DNA of 64,000 nt from Novispirillum itersonii subsp. itersonii ATCC 12639 (lineage in GTDB: Bacteria > Pseudomonadota > Alphaproteobacteria > Rhodospirillales > Rhodospirillaceae), in the NCBI RefSeq assembly GCF_000381985.1, contig NZ_KB907341.1, positions 62,001-126,000 of the forward strand, written 5' to 3'. The translations under genes were made by a program, and so were the position numbers. The first letter of the stretch is position 1. Every line of letters begins with the position of its first letter. The notes below the pieces were generated by a model. That model was not told the DNA's origin and did not search any database. It was given only the letters and a program-made list of their open reading frames with translations. This document shows, one piece after another, positions 17,843 to 25,799 of this stretch.

Positions 17843-18595
17843 TCAGTCCTGCACCGTCACCGGGGAGCGCGTCTGGCTCGGGGTCGGGGTGACACTGCTC
17901 AAAACGGTATGAATTCCACATTCGGTCTTGCCGGTTCCGGCCCAGCGGCCGGACCGGATGTCGCCCCCGGCGGCGACGCGGCTGGTACAGGTGTAACAGC
18001 CGACGGACGGGTAACCGTCCTCTTCCAGCGGGTGTCGCGGCAGGCTGTGGGCATCGAAGTAAGCTGCCACATCCTCCGCCGTCCAGCGGGCCAGCGGGGT
18101 AAACTTGATCCGGTCACCGTCTGCCTCAGCCACCGGCAGGGCGGCGCGCCCTGACCCGTGATGCCCCTTGCGCCCGTTGATCCAGCCGGTGTACCCGGCA
18201 AGACCGGCGGCCAGCGGCTCAACCTTCCGCAGGAAGCAGCAGCGGTCATAATCGCGGCTGAACAGCATGCCGTCAGCGTCTTCCGCCGCCAGCGGCGCCG
18301 CCTCCGGCTTCAGGGTCCGCACGTTGGTCAGGCCAAGCGCGGCGACCAGCGTGTCGCGGTAGCGCAGGGTTTCGCCAAACAGTTTGCCGGTGTTCAGAAA
18401 CAGCACCGGCAGGGCCGGGTCAATCTGTGCCGCCATGTGCAGCAGCACCGCGCTTTCGGTCCCGAAGGAGGACACCAGTGCCAGCCCCTGACCGTGATCG
18501 GCATAAGCGCGGGCGATGATCTCCTGCGGGGTCGCCCCGGCCAGATCCGCCGTCATCCCCTCAAGACCGGTCAGGACCTGCGCGGCGGCACTCAT
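17843..18595 (-). CDS. cysH: APS-type (4Fe-4S) adenylyl-sulfate reductase
   Basis: Reduces APS to sulfite using thioredoxin or glutathione. The PAPS-reductase fold is seen in LVSSFGTESAVLLHMAAQIDP and VLFLNTGKLF. The paired Cys in YDRCCFLRK and the CxxC in VGCYTCTSR are the iron-sulfur ligands that mark assimilatory APS reductases rather than E. coli-type PAPS reductase. The catalytic Cys is in KTECGIH near the C-terminus. The ATG overlaps the upstream DUF934 gene by 4 bp. Confidence 0.93.
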   Translation of the reverse strand: MSAAAQVLTGLEGMTADLAGATPQEIIARAYADHGQGLALVSSFGTESAVLLHMAAQIDPALPVLFLNTGKLFGETLRYRDTLVAALGLTNVRTLKPEAAPLAAEDADGMLFSRDYDRCCFLRKVEPLAAGLAGYTGWINGRKGHHGSGRAALPVAEADGDRIKFTPLARWTAEDVAAYFDAHSLPRHPLEEDGYPSVGCYTCTSRVAAGGDIRSGRWAGTGKTECGIHTVLSSVTPTPSQTRSPVTVQD

Positions 18596-19128
18596 GCCTG
18601 CCCCCCTGCCGCCAGACGGCGGCGCAGGGCCGACACCGGCGGACGGGGATCATGGGCAACCTGATAGACCAGAGAATAGCGGCTGAGAGCAGCCTGAATG
18701 GTTTCCACCGTCACCGCTGCCCCGCTGACCGGAGCTTTGACATCCAGCGCATCAAAACCGGTCCGCACCATCTGGATCAGCTGATCGAGCAGCACATCCC
18801 CAATGGCCCGCAGCTCGCCGCGATAACCGAAGCGGTCGCGCAGCAGACGGGCGGTGCTGTAGGCCCGGCCATCGCTGAACGCGGGAAAGTCCAGCGCCAC
18901 CACAGTCAGACGGTCGAGATCACCGCTGATGCTGTCGGCGGTTTCCCCCGCAGCAAGCCAGACACCGACGGCATCGGCGCGCGCCAGCAGGCTGTCTTTC
19001 TCGGCCTGCCAGCGAGCCAGCGGAACCAGAACAGCCCCGGTGGCAGGCACGGCATCCTCACCCCCCAGACGGGTCCAGACGGTCTCAACCGGCTCAATCC
19101 CGGCGGCGGTCAGCTTAACGAGCGGCAT
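18592..19128 (-). CDS. DUF934 protein of the sulfite reduction operon
   Basis: A 178-residue DUF934 protein (sometimes labelled CysX in annotations). It has the conserved FPAFSDGRAYSTARLLRDR and GYRGELRAIGDVLLDQL segments. It has no membrane segment and no cofactor motif I can name. It overlaps cysI by 14 bp and cysH by 4 bp, so it is tightly embedded in the operon. Family members are consistently linked to sulfite reductase genes, which suggests an accessory role in sulfite reduction; the biochemical function is not known to me. Confidence 0.85.
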   Translation of the reverse strand: MPLVKLTAAGIEPVETVWTRLGGEDAVPATGAVLVPLARWQAEKDSLLARADAVGVWLAAGETADSISGDLDRLTVVALDFPAFSDGRAYSTARLLRDRFGYRGELRAIGDVLLDQLIQMVRTGFDALDVKAPVSGAAVTVETIQAALSRYSLVYQVAHDPRPPVSALRRRLAAGGQA

Positions 19129-20770
19129 TGATCGCCTCCTTGAACGGGGTCAGGCCGATCCGGCGGTAAGTGTCGATGAACGGTTCGCCGGTCTGGCGCT
19201 GCGCCAGATAAACGCCGATCACGGTTTCAATCGCATCCACCACGCCTTCAGCGGTAAACCCCGGCCCGGCGATGTCACCGATTGCAGCGGTCTGGGTGGC
19301 ATCCCCGCCCAGCACCAGCTGGTAGGATTCCTCACCGCGCTTATCAACGCCCAGAATACCGATGTTGCCGACGTGGTGATGGCCGCAGGCGTTGATGCAG
19401 CCCGAGATGTTCAGGGTGACTTCGCCGATGTCATGCTGACGGGCAATGTCGGAGAACCGTTCAGAAATCATCTGTGCCAGCGGGATCGAGCGGGCATTGG
19501 CCAGCGCGCAGTAATCCAGCCCCGGGCAGGCGATGATATCAGAAATCAGCCCTTTGTTGGCGGTTGCCAGTCCTTCCGCCACCAGCGCCTGCCACAGGGC
19601 ATAAAGCTGGTCCTGACGGACGAACGGCAGAACGATGTTCTGTTCCTTGCTGACCCGCAGCGCCCCCAGACTGTAACGGTCGGCGAAATCGGCCAGCGCG
19701 TCCATCTGGTCAGCGGTGGCATCACCGGGGATCCCGCCGACCGGCTTCAGCGACACGGTGACGGCGGCATACCCCGGCACCCGGTGCGCCATGACGTTGG
19801 CCGACACCCAGCCGTTGAAGGCCGCGCTGCGGGAGCGTGCGGCCGCCAGCTCCGGCGGGTTATCGGCCAGCGCCTGCCAGTCCGGGTCGGCAAAGTAGGC
19901 GCCGATACGCTCCACTTCTTCCGCCGGAACTTCAACCACGCTGCCACGGATCCGGTCCCATTCGGCATCGACTTCCGCCCGGAACCCTTCCAGGGTCAGG
20001 GCATCGACAAGGATCTTGATCCGCGCCTTATACTTGTTATCCCGGCGGCCATGCAGGTTGTAGACACGCAGGATCGCTTCGAGGTAGCTGAGGATTTCTG
20101 ACTTAGCGACAAAACCGTTCAGCACCCGGCCAACCCGCGGGGTACGGCCCATGCCGCCGCCGACGATGATCTGGAAGCCGACATCACCGGATTCCGCCCG
20201 CACCAGCCGGATGCCGATGTCATGGAAGAACGTCGCCGCCCGGTCCTGCGCCCCGCCGCTGATGGCAATCTTGAACTTACGCGGCAGATAGGTGAATTCC
20301 GGGTGGAAGGTTGACCACTGGCGCAGCACTTCCGCCCACGGGCGCGGATCCTCGATCTCATCCGCCGCAACACCGGCAAAGGCATCGGTGGTGACATTGC
20401 GGATGCAGTTGCCGCTGGTCTGGATGGCGTGCATCTCGACCTCGGCCAGCTCCCGCAGGATCGCCGGAATATCGGACAGTTTCGGCCAGTTAAACTGAAT
20501 GTTCTGACGGGTGGTGAAGTGGCCGTATCCCCGGTCATAGACACGGGCGATATGGGCCAGCCGCCGCATCTTCCCCGACGTCAGCTCGCCATACGGCACG
20601 GCAACCCGGAGCATATAGGCGTGCAACTGCAGATACACGCCGTTCATCAGGCGCAGCGGACGGAACTGTTCTTCCGACAGATCCCCGGACAGGCGGCGGG
20701 CAACCTGATCGCTGAACTCGGCGACACGCTCCCGCACCACCTGATGGTCGAATTCGTCGTAGCGGTACAT
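19115..20770 (-). CDS. cysI: Assimilatory sulfite (nitrite/sulfite) reductase hemoprotein
   Basis: Six-electron reductase, sulfite to sulfide, with siroheme coupled to a 4Fe-4S cluster. Two ferredoxin-like half-domains are followed by the siroheme domains. The first conserved block includes GYGHFTTRQNIQFNWPKL and TSGNCIRNVTTD; the cluster and siroheme ligands are CPGLDYC and ISGCINACGHHH. At 551 residues it fits single-polypeptide ferredoxin-type enzymes. No flavoprotein CysJ gene is present here, so an alternative electron donor is likely. It follows the DUF2849 gene by 2 bp. Confidence 0.93.
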   Translation of the reverse strand: MYRYDEFDHQVVRERVAEFSDQVARRLSGDLSEEQFRPLRLMNGVYLQLHAYMLRVAVPYGELTSGKMRRLAHIARVYDRGYGHFTTRQNIQFNWPKLSDIPAILRELAEVEMHAIQTSGNCIRNVTTDAFAGVAADEIEDPRPWAEVLRQWSTFHPEFTYLPRKFKIAISGGAQDRAATFFHDIGIRLVRAESGDVGFQIIVGGGMGRTPRVGRVLNGFVAKSEILSYLEAILRVYNLHGRRDNKYKARIKILVDALTLEGFRAEVDAEWDRIRGSVVEVPAEEVERIGAYFADPDWQALADNPPELAAARSRSAAFNGWVSANVMAHRVPGYAAVTVSLKPVGGIPGDATADQMDALADFADRYSLGALRVSKEQNIVLPFVRQDQLYALWQALVAEGLATANKGLISDIIACPGLDYCALANARSIPLAQMISERFSDIARQHDIGEVTLNISGCINACGHHHVGNIGILGVDKRGEESYQLVLGGDATQTAAIGDIAGPGFTAEGVVDAIETVIGVYLAQRQTGEPFIDTYRRIGLTPFKEAINAAR

Positions 20771-20772
20771 GC

Positions 20773-21072
20773 TCAGGCTCCTGCGGCGCGGCGGGGAGAA
20801 ATCACGGCGGCGGGGCCATACGCCACGGTCGGGCCGGTGGCGCGGATCCGTTCCCGCAGGCGGGACGGCGCAGAGCCCTGCTCTTCAAGATCAACCGCAT
20901 AGACCCCGACAACCACGGTCCCTTCCCGTGATGCGGCAGCGACTTCAATCTCGGCTTCTTCAACGCTGTAGACGCGGGCATCTTCAGCCCGTTCAGTCCA
21001 CGTTCCGGCGGCGGTACGGAACACCACCAGCCCGTCAGTCAGGCGGTTGGCAGAAACAATCTGGCGGCTCAT
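20773..21072 (-). CDS. DUF2849 protein
   Basis: A 99-residue soluble protein of the DUF2849 family, recognised from SANRLTDGLVVFRTAAGTWTERAEDARVY and the following GTVVVGVYAVDL. It has no signal peptide or cofactor motif. Family members are usually placed directly before cysI in alphaproteobacterial sulfur operons, as here, where the gap is 2 bp. The function is unknown; a role around sulfite reductase is inferred from linkage only. Confidence 0.82.
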   Translation of the reverse strand: MSRQIVSANRLTDGLVVFRTAAGTWTERAEDARVYSVEEAEIEVAAASREGTVVVGVYAVDLEEQGSAPSRLRERIRATGPTVAYGPAAVISPRRAAGA

Positions 21073-21157
21073 CGGGATCTCTCTCTGGTCTCCGCCTTGT
21101 TTTGCGGCGGTCTTTTTTTAGCGTTTCTGTTTTACGGGCTTCCCTGAAGGCAACCCT

Positions 21158-21565
21158 TTAGACTGCGGCGGCGAACAGCGGCGGGAAAGCCAGATCCAGC
21201 CAGCTGTGGGGACGGCGGGATGCCGGGGTGCAGGCCGCAGCCGCACCAAGCGTGCCAACCGGAATACCGACAGCGTGCAGGGCGTCAGCCTCGCACGCCA
21301 CCCCGGCGGCATCAGCCTGCGACGCCAGCCGCACCACTGCCAGACCTTCCCGCGCCAGAGCCGCGACCAGCCCCGGAATATCATCCCACGGGGCCACCTG
21401 CAGCACGACAGCGTCATCAGCCAGACGGGCCAGAGGGCCCAGCGCCGGATCATCAAACACCACGGCGCCCGCCCCTTCCAGCAGCCGCGCGGCCTTCACG
21501 GTCAGCATGTCGGGATCGGACGACGCTGCGGTGATGATCTGAACCGGGCCAAGGGAGTGAGACAT
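21158..21565 (-). CDS. Short, motif-less uroporphyrinogen-III methyltransferase-like protein
   Basis: About 135 residues that align by eye with the N-terminal half of SUMT (CobA/CysG-C). DPDMLTVKAARLLEGAGAVVFDD matches the family's DPELLTLKAxRLLxxADVVLYD, and ALAREGLAVVRL matches its LAREGKRVVRL. The usual GAGPGDP has become TAASSDP, the GGDPFVFGRGGEE loop is ASQADAAGVACEA, and the C-terminal domain is missing. Methyl transfer is therefore unlikely. I chose the ATG at 21565, which has ggagg five bases upstream; the ATG at 21577 would overlap that site. It heads the operon making siroheme-dependent sulfite reductase. It may be a decaying gene or a repurposed binding protein. Confidence 0.65.
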   Translation of the reverse strand: MSHSLGPVQIITAASSDPDMLTVKAARLLEGAGAVVFDDPALGPLARLADDAVVLQVAPWDDIPGLVAALAREGLAVVRLASQADAAGVACEADALHAVGIPVGTLGAAAACTPASRRPHSWLDLAFPPLFAAAV

Positions 21566-21737
21566 GGCAGCCTCCATTCTGTCTTTGCGGCGGGGTCATC
21601 CCCGTCCATAGACAGATATGTACTGTTAATATTTCCCACCGTCAACGATTGCTGCGATTTTTTTGTGTAATTTATTTTTTAATATACATTTTTTAAATGC
21701 TAAATTTGCAGTGCCTTGTTTTATAAACAAAAAAGAA

Positions 21738-21770
21738 AACCCTCTCCCCACCCACGGGCAGGAGAGGGTT
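21738..21770 (-). terminator. Intrinsic terminator of argE
   Basis: A perfect 10-bp stem aaccctctcc/ggagagggtt with a 13-base loop. On the minus strand it is followed by ttctttttttgttt. It lies about 70 bases beyond the argE stop. Confidence 0.85.
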
Positions 21771-21838
21771 TCCATAAAATCAGCATTCCCCGTAAAGTAC
21801 GGTGTACTTTATCCGCCACACTGTCTCCGGGAGTCGTC

Positions 21839-22990
21839 TCAGACAGCCTGACGGCGGATCAGGCGGCGCAGGAAGTCCTCGCAGGCAGTCACCTGCGAAA
21901 TCTCAATGAATTCATTGGGCTGATGCGCCTGATCGATCGACCCTGGGCCGCACATCACAGTCGACAGACCGGCCTGAATGAACTGCCCTGCCTCTGCCCC
22001 ATAGGGAACGAATCCGGCGGTGTTGTGCCCGCTCAGGCTATAGGCCAGCAGCGCCGCCGGGCTATCAGCCTCGGTGAACATCGACGGCGTATCCGACAGC
22101 ACTTCCGTCACAATGCCGGTGTGCGGGGCAATTGCCTGCATCGCCGGCGTCAGCGTGGCACAGTACTCTTCAAACCGGGTCAGATACCGCCGCCAGTCAT
22201 CGCCCGGCACCGGACGGATATCCCACAGGAAGCTGCACTCGCGCGAAATAATGTTCAGGGCCGTACCGCCGTTGATCACACCACAGTGCAGGGTGGTATA
22301 GGGCGGAGTGAACGGATTTTCCGGATCCGCCACCGCGCTGTTCTCCGCCATCATGTCGGCAATGAAGGTGATCAGACGCGCCCCGGTCATCACCGCCGAG
22401 ACGCCACGGTGAACCTGACTGGAATGGGCCTCATGCCCGGTGATGGTGGTGCGCAGGGCGACCACGCCCTTGTGCCCCAGAATCGGCTTCATATCCGTCG
22501 GCTCGCCAACGATCACCGCCTCCGGCCTCGGCAGATCGGCGACAATGCGTTCAATCATCGACGGGGCACCAAGGCAGCCGACTTCCTCGTCATAGCTCAG
22601 GGCCAGATGGATCGGCCGCTTCAGGCCCGCCGCCAGCATCTCCGGGACCAGTGCCAGCGCCACGGCAGAAAAGGCCTTCATGTCGCAGGTGCCGCGCCCG
22701 TACAGCCGACCGTCTTTTTCCACCACGGTGAAGGGGTCGGTATCCCACGGCTGCCCATCGACCGGCACCACATCGGTATGCCCGGACAGGACAACCCCGC
22801 CTTCCACCATTGGCCCGATGGTGGCGTACAGATTGGCCTTGGTCTGATCCGCGTTATAGACCAGATGGCTTTCAATCCCGAAACCGGCCAGATAGGCCTT
22901 TACGTCCTTGATCAGCGGCAGATTGCTGGACCGGGACACCGTATCGAACCCGATCAGGCGGGCAATCATATCGCGGGAAGACTGATCCAC
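21839..22990 (-). CDS. argE: Acetylornithine deacetylase (M20 family)
   Basis: Zinc amidohydrolase that removes the acetyl group from N-acetylornithine in arginine biosynthesis. Visible M20 residues are the metal-binding His in LSGHTDVVP, the bridging Asp in GRGTCDMK, the catalytic Glu pair in SYDEEVG, a ligand in VGEPTDM, the dimer-domain His in GHEAHSS, and the last ligand in DQAHQPNEFI. At 383 residues it is full length. It is divergent from a LysR regulator and near a basic amino-acid transporter, so it might also act in catabolism of an acylated amino acid. Confidence 0.88.
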   Translation of the reverse strand: MDQSSRDMIARLIGFDTVSRSSNLPLIKDVKAYLAGFGIESHLVYNADQTKANLYATIGPMVEGGVVLSGHTDVVPVDGQPWDTDPFTVVEKDGRLYGRGTCDMKAFSAVALALVPEMLAAGLKRPIHLALSYDEEVGCLGAPSMIERIVADLPRPEAVIVGEPTDMKPILGHKGVVALRTTITGHEAHSSQVHRGVSAVMTGARLITFIADMMAENSAVADPENPFTPPYTTLHCGVINGGTALNIISRECSFLWDIRPVPGDDWRRYLTRFEEYCATLTPAMQAIAPHTGIVTEVLSDTPSMFTEADSPAALLAYSLSGHNTAGFVPYGAEAGQFIQAGLSTVMCGPGSIDQAHQPNEFIEISQVTACEDFLRRLIRRQAV

Positions 22991-23292
22991 TGGTCAGCTC
23001 CTGTAAACGGGGATGGGGAGTATCGGCGGACAGGCGCCTTTCTCCCGTGTAACACCCTGTTTCGCAGGCGACAACCGCAATAGTCCGGCCCCCGGCTACC
23101 AGCCGGAAATGTATAGACCATAGACGGATCATATTATCTGTCCGAATAATGCAGCGGCCCTAACAGGGTATACGCTTGCCACATACAGCCCACCCGCAGG
23201 ACCGGGTATAGTGCCGGTCACCCTGCTGCCCCCTCCGTCATCCGGGCCGGGCAGCCACTCCCCCTTGTTACCCGAAAGGCACGACCGCAGGC
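22991..23292. promoter_or_regulatory. Divergent promoter region argE-lysR with a candidate operator at 23123-23142
   Basis: The 302-bp gap contains gacggat-N6-atctgtc (23123-23142), an imperfect 7-bp inverted repeat with one mismatch in an A+T-rich patch, and the wider cgga-N12-tccg palindrome. Position and form suit a LysR-type binding site between divergent genes. The rest of the gap shows nothing further. Confidence 0.5.
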
Positions 23293-24216
23293 ATGCGTTT
23301 CCGCCAGATTGAAGCCTTCCGCGCCGCCATGCTGACCGGATCGGTCACCGGCGCGGCCTCGCTGCTGCAGATCACCCAGCCCTCCGCCAGCCGTCTGCTG
23401 GCGGATCTGGAAGACAGCCTTGAATTCAAGCTGTTCCACCGGACCGGCGGCCGCCTGTCACCGACACAGGAAGGGCTGCAGTTTTATACCGCCGTCGATC
23501 ACGCCTTCGTCGGCCTGCAAAAGCTGGAAGCCGCCGCTGACCGCATCCGCGAAACGCGTGGCGAAACCCTGACCATCTGCGCCCTGCCGGTTCTGGCGGC
23601 GTCTCTGGTTCCGGCGGCAATCCGGCTGTTTCAGTGTAATCATCCGGATGTCAACGTCACCATCGACATCCTGCACCCCCCCAGCACGCAGGAAGTGGTG
23701 CAGTCCGGTCAGGCCGATCTGGCGCTGTCGCAGGAAATGAGCAACGCCCCCGGTGTTGAGCAGATCCCGCTGGCCGAGGTGTCGTTTGTCGCCGCCCTGC
23801 CTGCCGGGCACCCGCTGACGGCCAAGGACCAGATTGATCTCGCCGATTTCCACGATCAGGATTTCATCAGCATCCTGCCGCTGGGGCCGTTAAGCTGGAA
23901 CCGGACCGACGAGCTGTTCCGCGAACACGGGATCCGTCCGCGCCGCCGGGTCAGCACCACCCACTCGATGGTGGCCTATGCCATGGTGGCACAGGGCACC
24001 GGGATCGGCCTGTTTGAGCCCTTCGCCGCCCAGACCTATGTACCGCACGGGGTGGTGTTGCGGCCGGTATCGACCGAAGTCCGCTACCGCTATTCGGTGT
24101 TGTTGCCAACCCGCCAGCGGTCCCCTCACCTGACCGCCGCCTTCACCGACTGCCTCCGGCAGGCCCTGCGTGAATCGCCGCCTGCCCTGAACACCGCCAC
24201 CTGCGTCACGGACTGA
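23293..24216 (+). CDS. LysR-family transcriptional regulator
   Basis: A 307-residue regulator with an N-terminal winged helix (MRFRQIEAFRAAMLTGSVTGAA, then ITQPSASRLLADLE and LFHRTGGRLSPTQEG) and a periplasmic-binding-fold effector domain. The overall sequence resembles the OccR/NocR-type subgroup that responds to arginine- or opine-like compounds. It is divergent from argE and next to an ABC transporter of the Lys/Arg/Orn type, so these are its likely targets. The start at ATG 23293 follows ggcacgaccgcagg, with no strong ribosome-binding site. Confidence 0.87.
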   Translation: MRFRQIEAFRAAMLTGSVTGAASLLQITQPSASRLLADLEDSLEFKLFHRTGGRLSPTQEGLQFYTAVDHAFVGLQKLEAAADRIRETRGETLTICALPVLAASLVPAAIRLFQCNHPDVNVTIDILHPPSTQEVVQSGQADLALSQEMSNAPGVEQIPLAEVSFVAALPAGHPLTAKDQIDLADFHDQDFISILPLGPLSWNRTDELFREHGIRPRRRVSTTHSMVAYAMVAQGTGIGLFEPFAAQTYVPHGVVLRPVSTEVRYRYSVLLPTRQRSPHLTAAFTDCLRQALRESPPALNTATCVTD

Positions 24217-24246
24217 GAACCGGTTTATTCCGGCATCCGCAGACAA

Positions 24247-24276
24247 AAACGCCGGGGCACCAAAGCCCCGGCGTTT
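24247..24276. terminator. Bidirectional terminator between lysR and permease gene
   Basis: A perfect 12-bp stem aaacgccggggc/gccccggcgttt with a 6-base loop. It is flanked by A residues on the left and T residues on the right, and lies between two convergent genes, so it can end transcripts from both sides. Confidence 0.8.
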
Positions 24277-24297
24277 CTGCCTGGATACACCATGATA

Positions 24298-25023
24298 TCA
24301 CACCGGACCGGCATCCTCGGCCTTCACCGGCAGGCGCGGCGGGGTAATCGACAGACGGCGTTCCAGCCGCTTCAACAGCCACGTCACCCCGTAAACGATG
24401 ATCAGGTACAGAATGCCCGCAGCCAGAAACACTTCCACCGGCTTATAGGTCCGGGCGACAATCCGCCGCGCTACCCCGGTCAGATCCAGCAGCGTGATGG
24501 TTGAGGCCAGCGCCGACCCCTTGATCATGAAAATGATCTCGTTGCCATAGGCAGGCAGGGCAATCCGGAAGGCCCGGGGCAGGATAATCCGCCGGAAGGC
24601 CTGCACGCGGGTCATCCCGATCGCCTTGGCCGCCTCAATCTCGCCGAACGGCACCGCCATAATTGCCCCGCGCAGGATCTCAGCGGAATAGGCGGCGGTG
24701 TTCAGGGTGAAGGCAATCAGCGCACACCAGTAGGCTTCGCGCAAAATCGGCCACAGCAACGGGCTGTTGCGTACCACCTCAAACGACCCCAGACCGTAGT
24801 AGATCAAAAAGATCTGTACCAGCAGCGGGGTCCCCCGGAAGAAAAACACGTAGGAAAACGGCAGTGCCTGTACCAGCGGGCTCCGGCTGGTGCGCAGCAC
24901 CGCAACCGGGACCGCGATGAAAAAGCCAAGACAGACCGCCGCCGCCACCAGCTTCAGGATCAGCCCGACACCGGCCAGCAACTGCGGCAGGCTGTCGATA
25001 ATCAGCTCAAAACTGAAATCCAT
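24298..25023 (-). CDS. Basic amino-acid ABC transporter permease (HisM/ArtM type)
   Basis: A 241-residue inner-membrane permease with about five hydrophobic helices. It shows the polar amino-acid family signature PFSYVFFFRGTPLLVQIFLIYYG and the EAA loop GEIEAAKAIGMTRVQAFRRIILP that docks on the ATPase. It pairs with the permease gene 15 bp upstream to form the membrane channel. The operon order is ATPase, binding protein, permease, permease. Confidence 0.92.
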   Translation of the reverse strand: MDFSFELIIDSLPQLLAGVGLILKLVAAAVCLGFFIAVPVAVLRTSRSPLVQALPFSYVFFFRGTPLLVQIFLIYYGLGSFEVVRNSPLLWPILREAYWCALIAFTLNTAAYSAEILRGAIMAVPFGEIEAAKAIGMTRVQAFRRIILPRAFRIALPAYGNEIIFMIKGSALASTITLLDLTGVARRIVARTYKPVEVFLAAGILYLIIVYGVTWLLKRLERRLSITPPRLPVKAEDAGPV

Positions 25024-25038
25024 GATCCGCCCCTTCCC

Positions 25039-25725
25039 TTACGCCGCGCGCCGGATGCCGCGACTGGCCCGACGTTCCAGAAGATGCAGGATCACCGTGG
25101 TGACCGCCGTCAGGATCAGATACAGCACGGCAGCCGCTGCATACATGGTAAAGGAATCCTTGGTGACGCTGCGGGCGATATCGGCCTTGCGCATCAGATC
25201 ATCCACCCCGATCACCGACACCAGCGCCGTATCCTTCAGCAGACTGAGGAACAGGTTGCCAAGCCCCGGCAGGGCCAGACGCCACACCTGCGGCAGCACA
25301 ATGCGCCGCATGATGGTCAGCCCCGACAGGCCGACCGCCTTCCCGGCCTCTATCTGTCCCGGCGGCACCGACTGAAACGCCCCACGGAACACCTCGGTGG
25401 CATAGGCCCCGAAGGTGGTCGCCAGCGCCAGAGACCCGGCGGTAAAGGCGTTCAGCTCCGCATCCTCGGAAAACTGCGCCAAAATCAGCGATCCGCCAAA
25501 AAAGGCGATCAGTACCACCAGAAATTCCGGCAGCCCGCGGAAGATGGTGGTGTAAACCTCCGCCACCCCGCGCACGGCCCGGTTTCCATAAACCTTGGCG
25601 ATCCCGCCGCCGAGGCCGAGAATCAATCCGACCCCCAGCGCCACCAGTGCAACCTGCACGGTGATCGCCAATCCGGCCAGCAACTGCGGTCCAAATCCTT
25701 GCAGCACGCCCAACCTGCCTGACAT
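25039..25725 (-). CDS. Basic amino-acid ABC transporter permease (HisQ/ArtQ type)
   Basis: A 228-residue permease, partner of the following gene. The family signature VYTTIFRGLPEFLVVLIAFFGG and the EAA loop GQIEAGKAVGLSGLTIMRRIVLP are present, with about five membrane helices. It lies 74 bp from the binding-protein gene stop, a gap occupied by a strong hairpin. Confidence 0.92.
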   Translation of the reverse strand: MSGRLGVLQGFGPQLLAGLAITVQVALVALGVGLILGLGGGIAKVYGNRAVRGVAEVYTTIFRGLPEFLVVLIAFFGGSLILAQFSEDAELNAFTAGSLALATTFGAYATEVFRGAFQSVPPGQIEAGKAVGLSGLTIMRRIVLPQVWRLALPGLGNLFLSLLKDTALVSVIGVDDLMRKADIARSVTKDSFTMYAAAAVLYLILTAVTTVILHLLERRASRGIRRAA

Positions 25726-25756
25726 GTATCAGTTATAAGGAAAAGCCCCAATAGAA

Positions 25757-25788
25757 ACGGGGGCGGCCCCGGCAGGAGCCGCCCCCGT
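25757..25788 (-). promoter_or_regulatory. Strong intercistronic hairpin between binding-protein and permease genes
   Basis: A perfect 11-bp G+C-rich stem acgggggcggc/gccgcccccgt with a 10-base loop begins just after the binding-protein stop. It has only a short, interrupted T-run on the minus strand. Such stems commonly stabilise the upstream message or partly terminate it, giving more binding protein than permease. Confidence 0.6.
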
Positions 25789-25799
25789 CCGGTCGCAGC

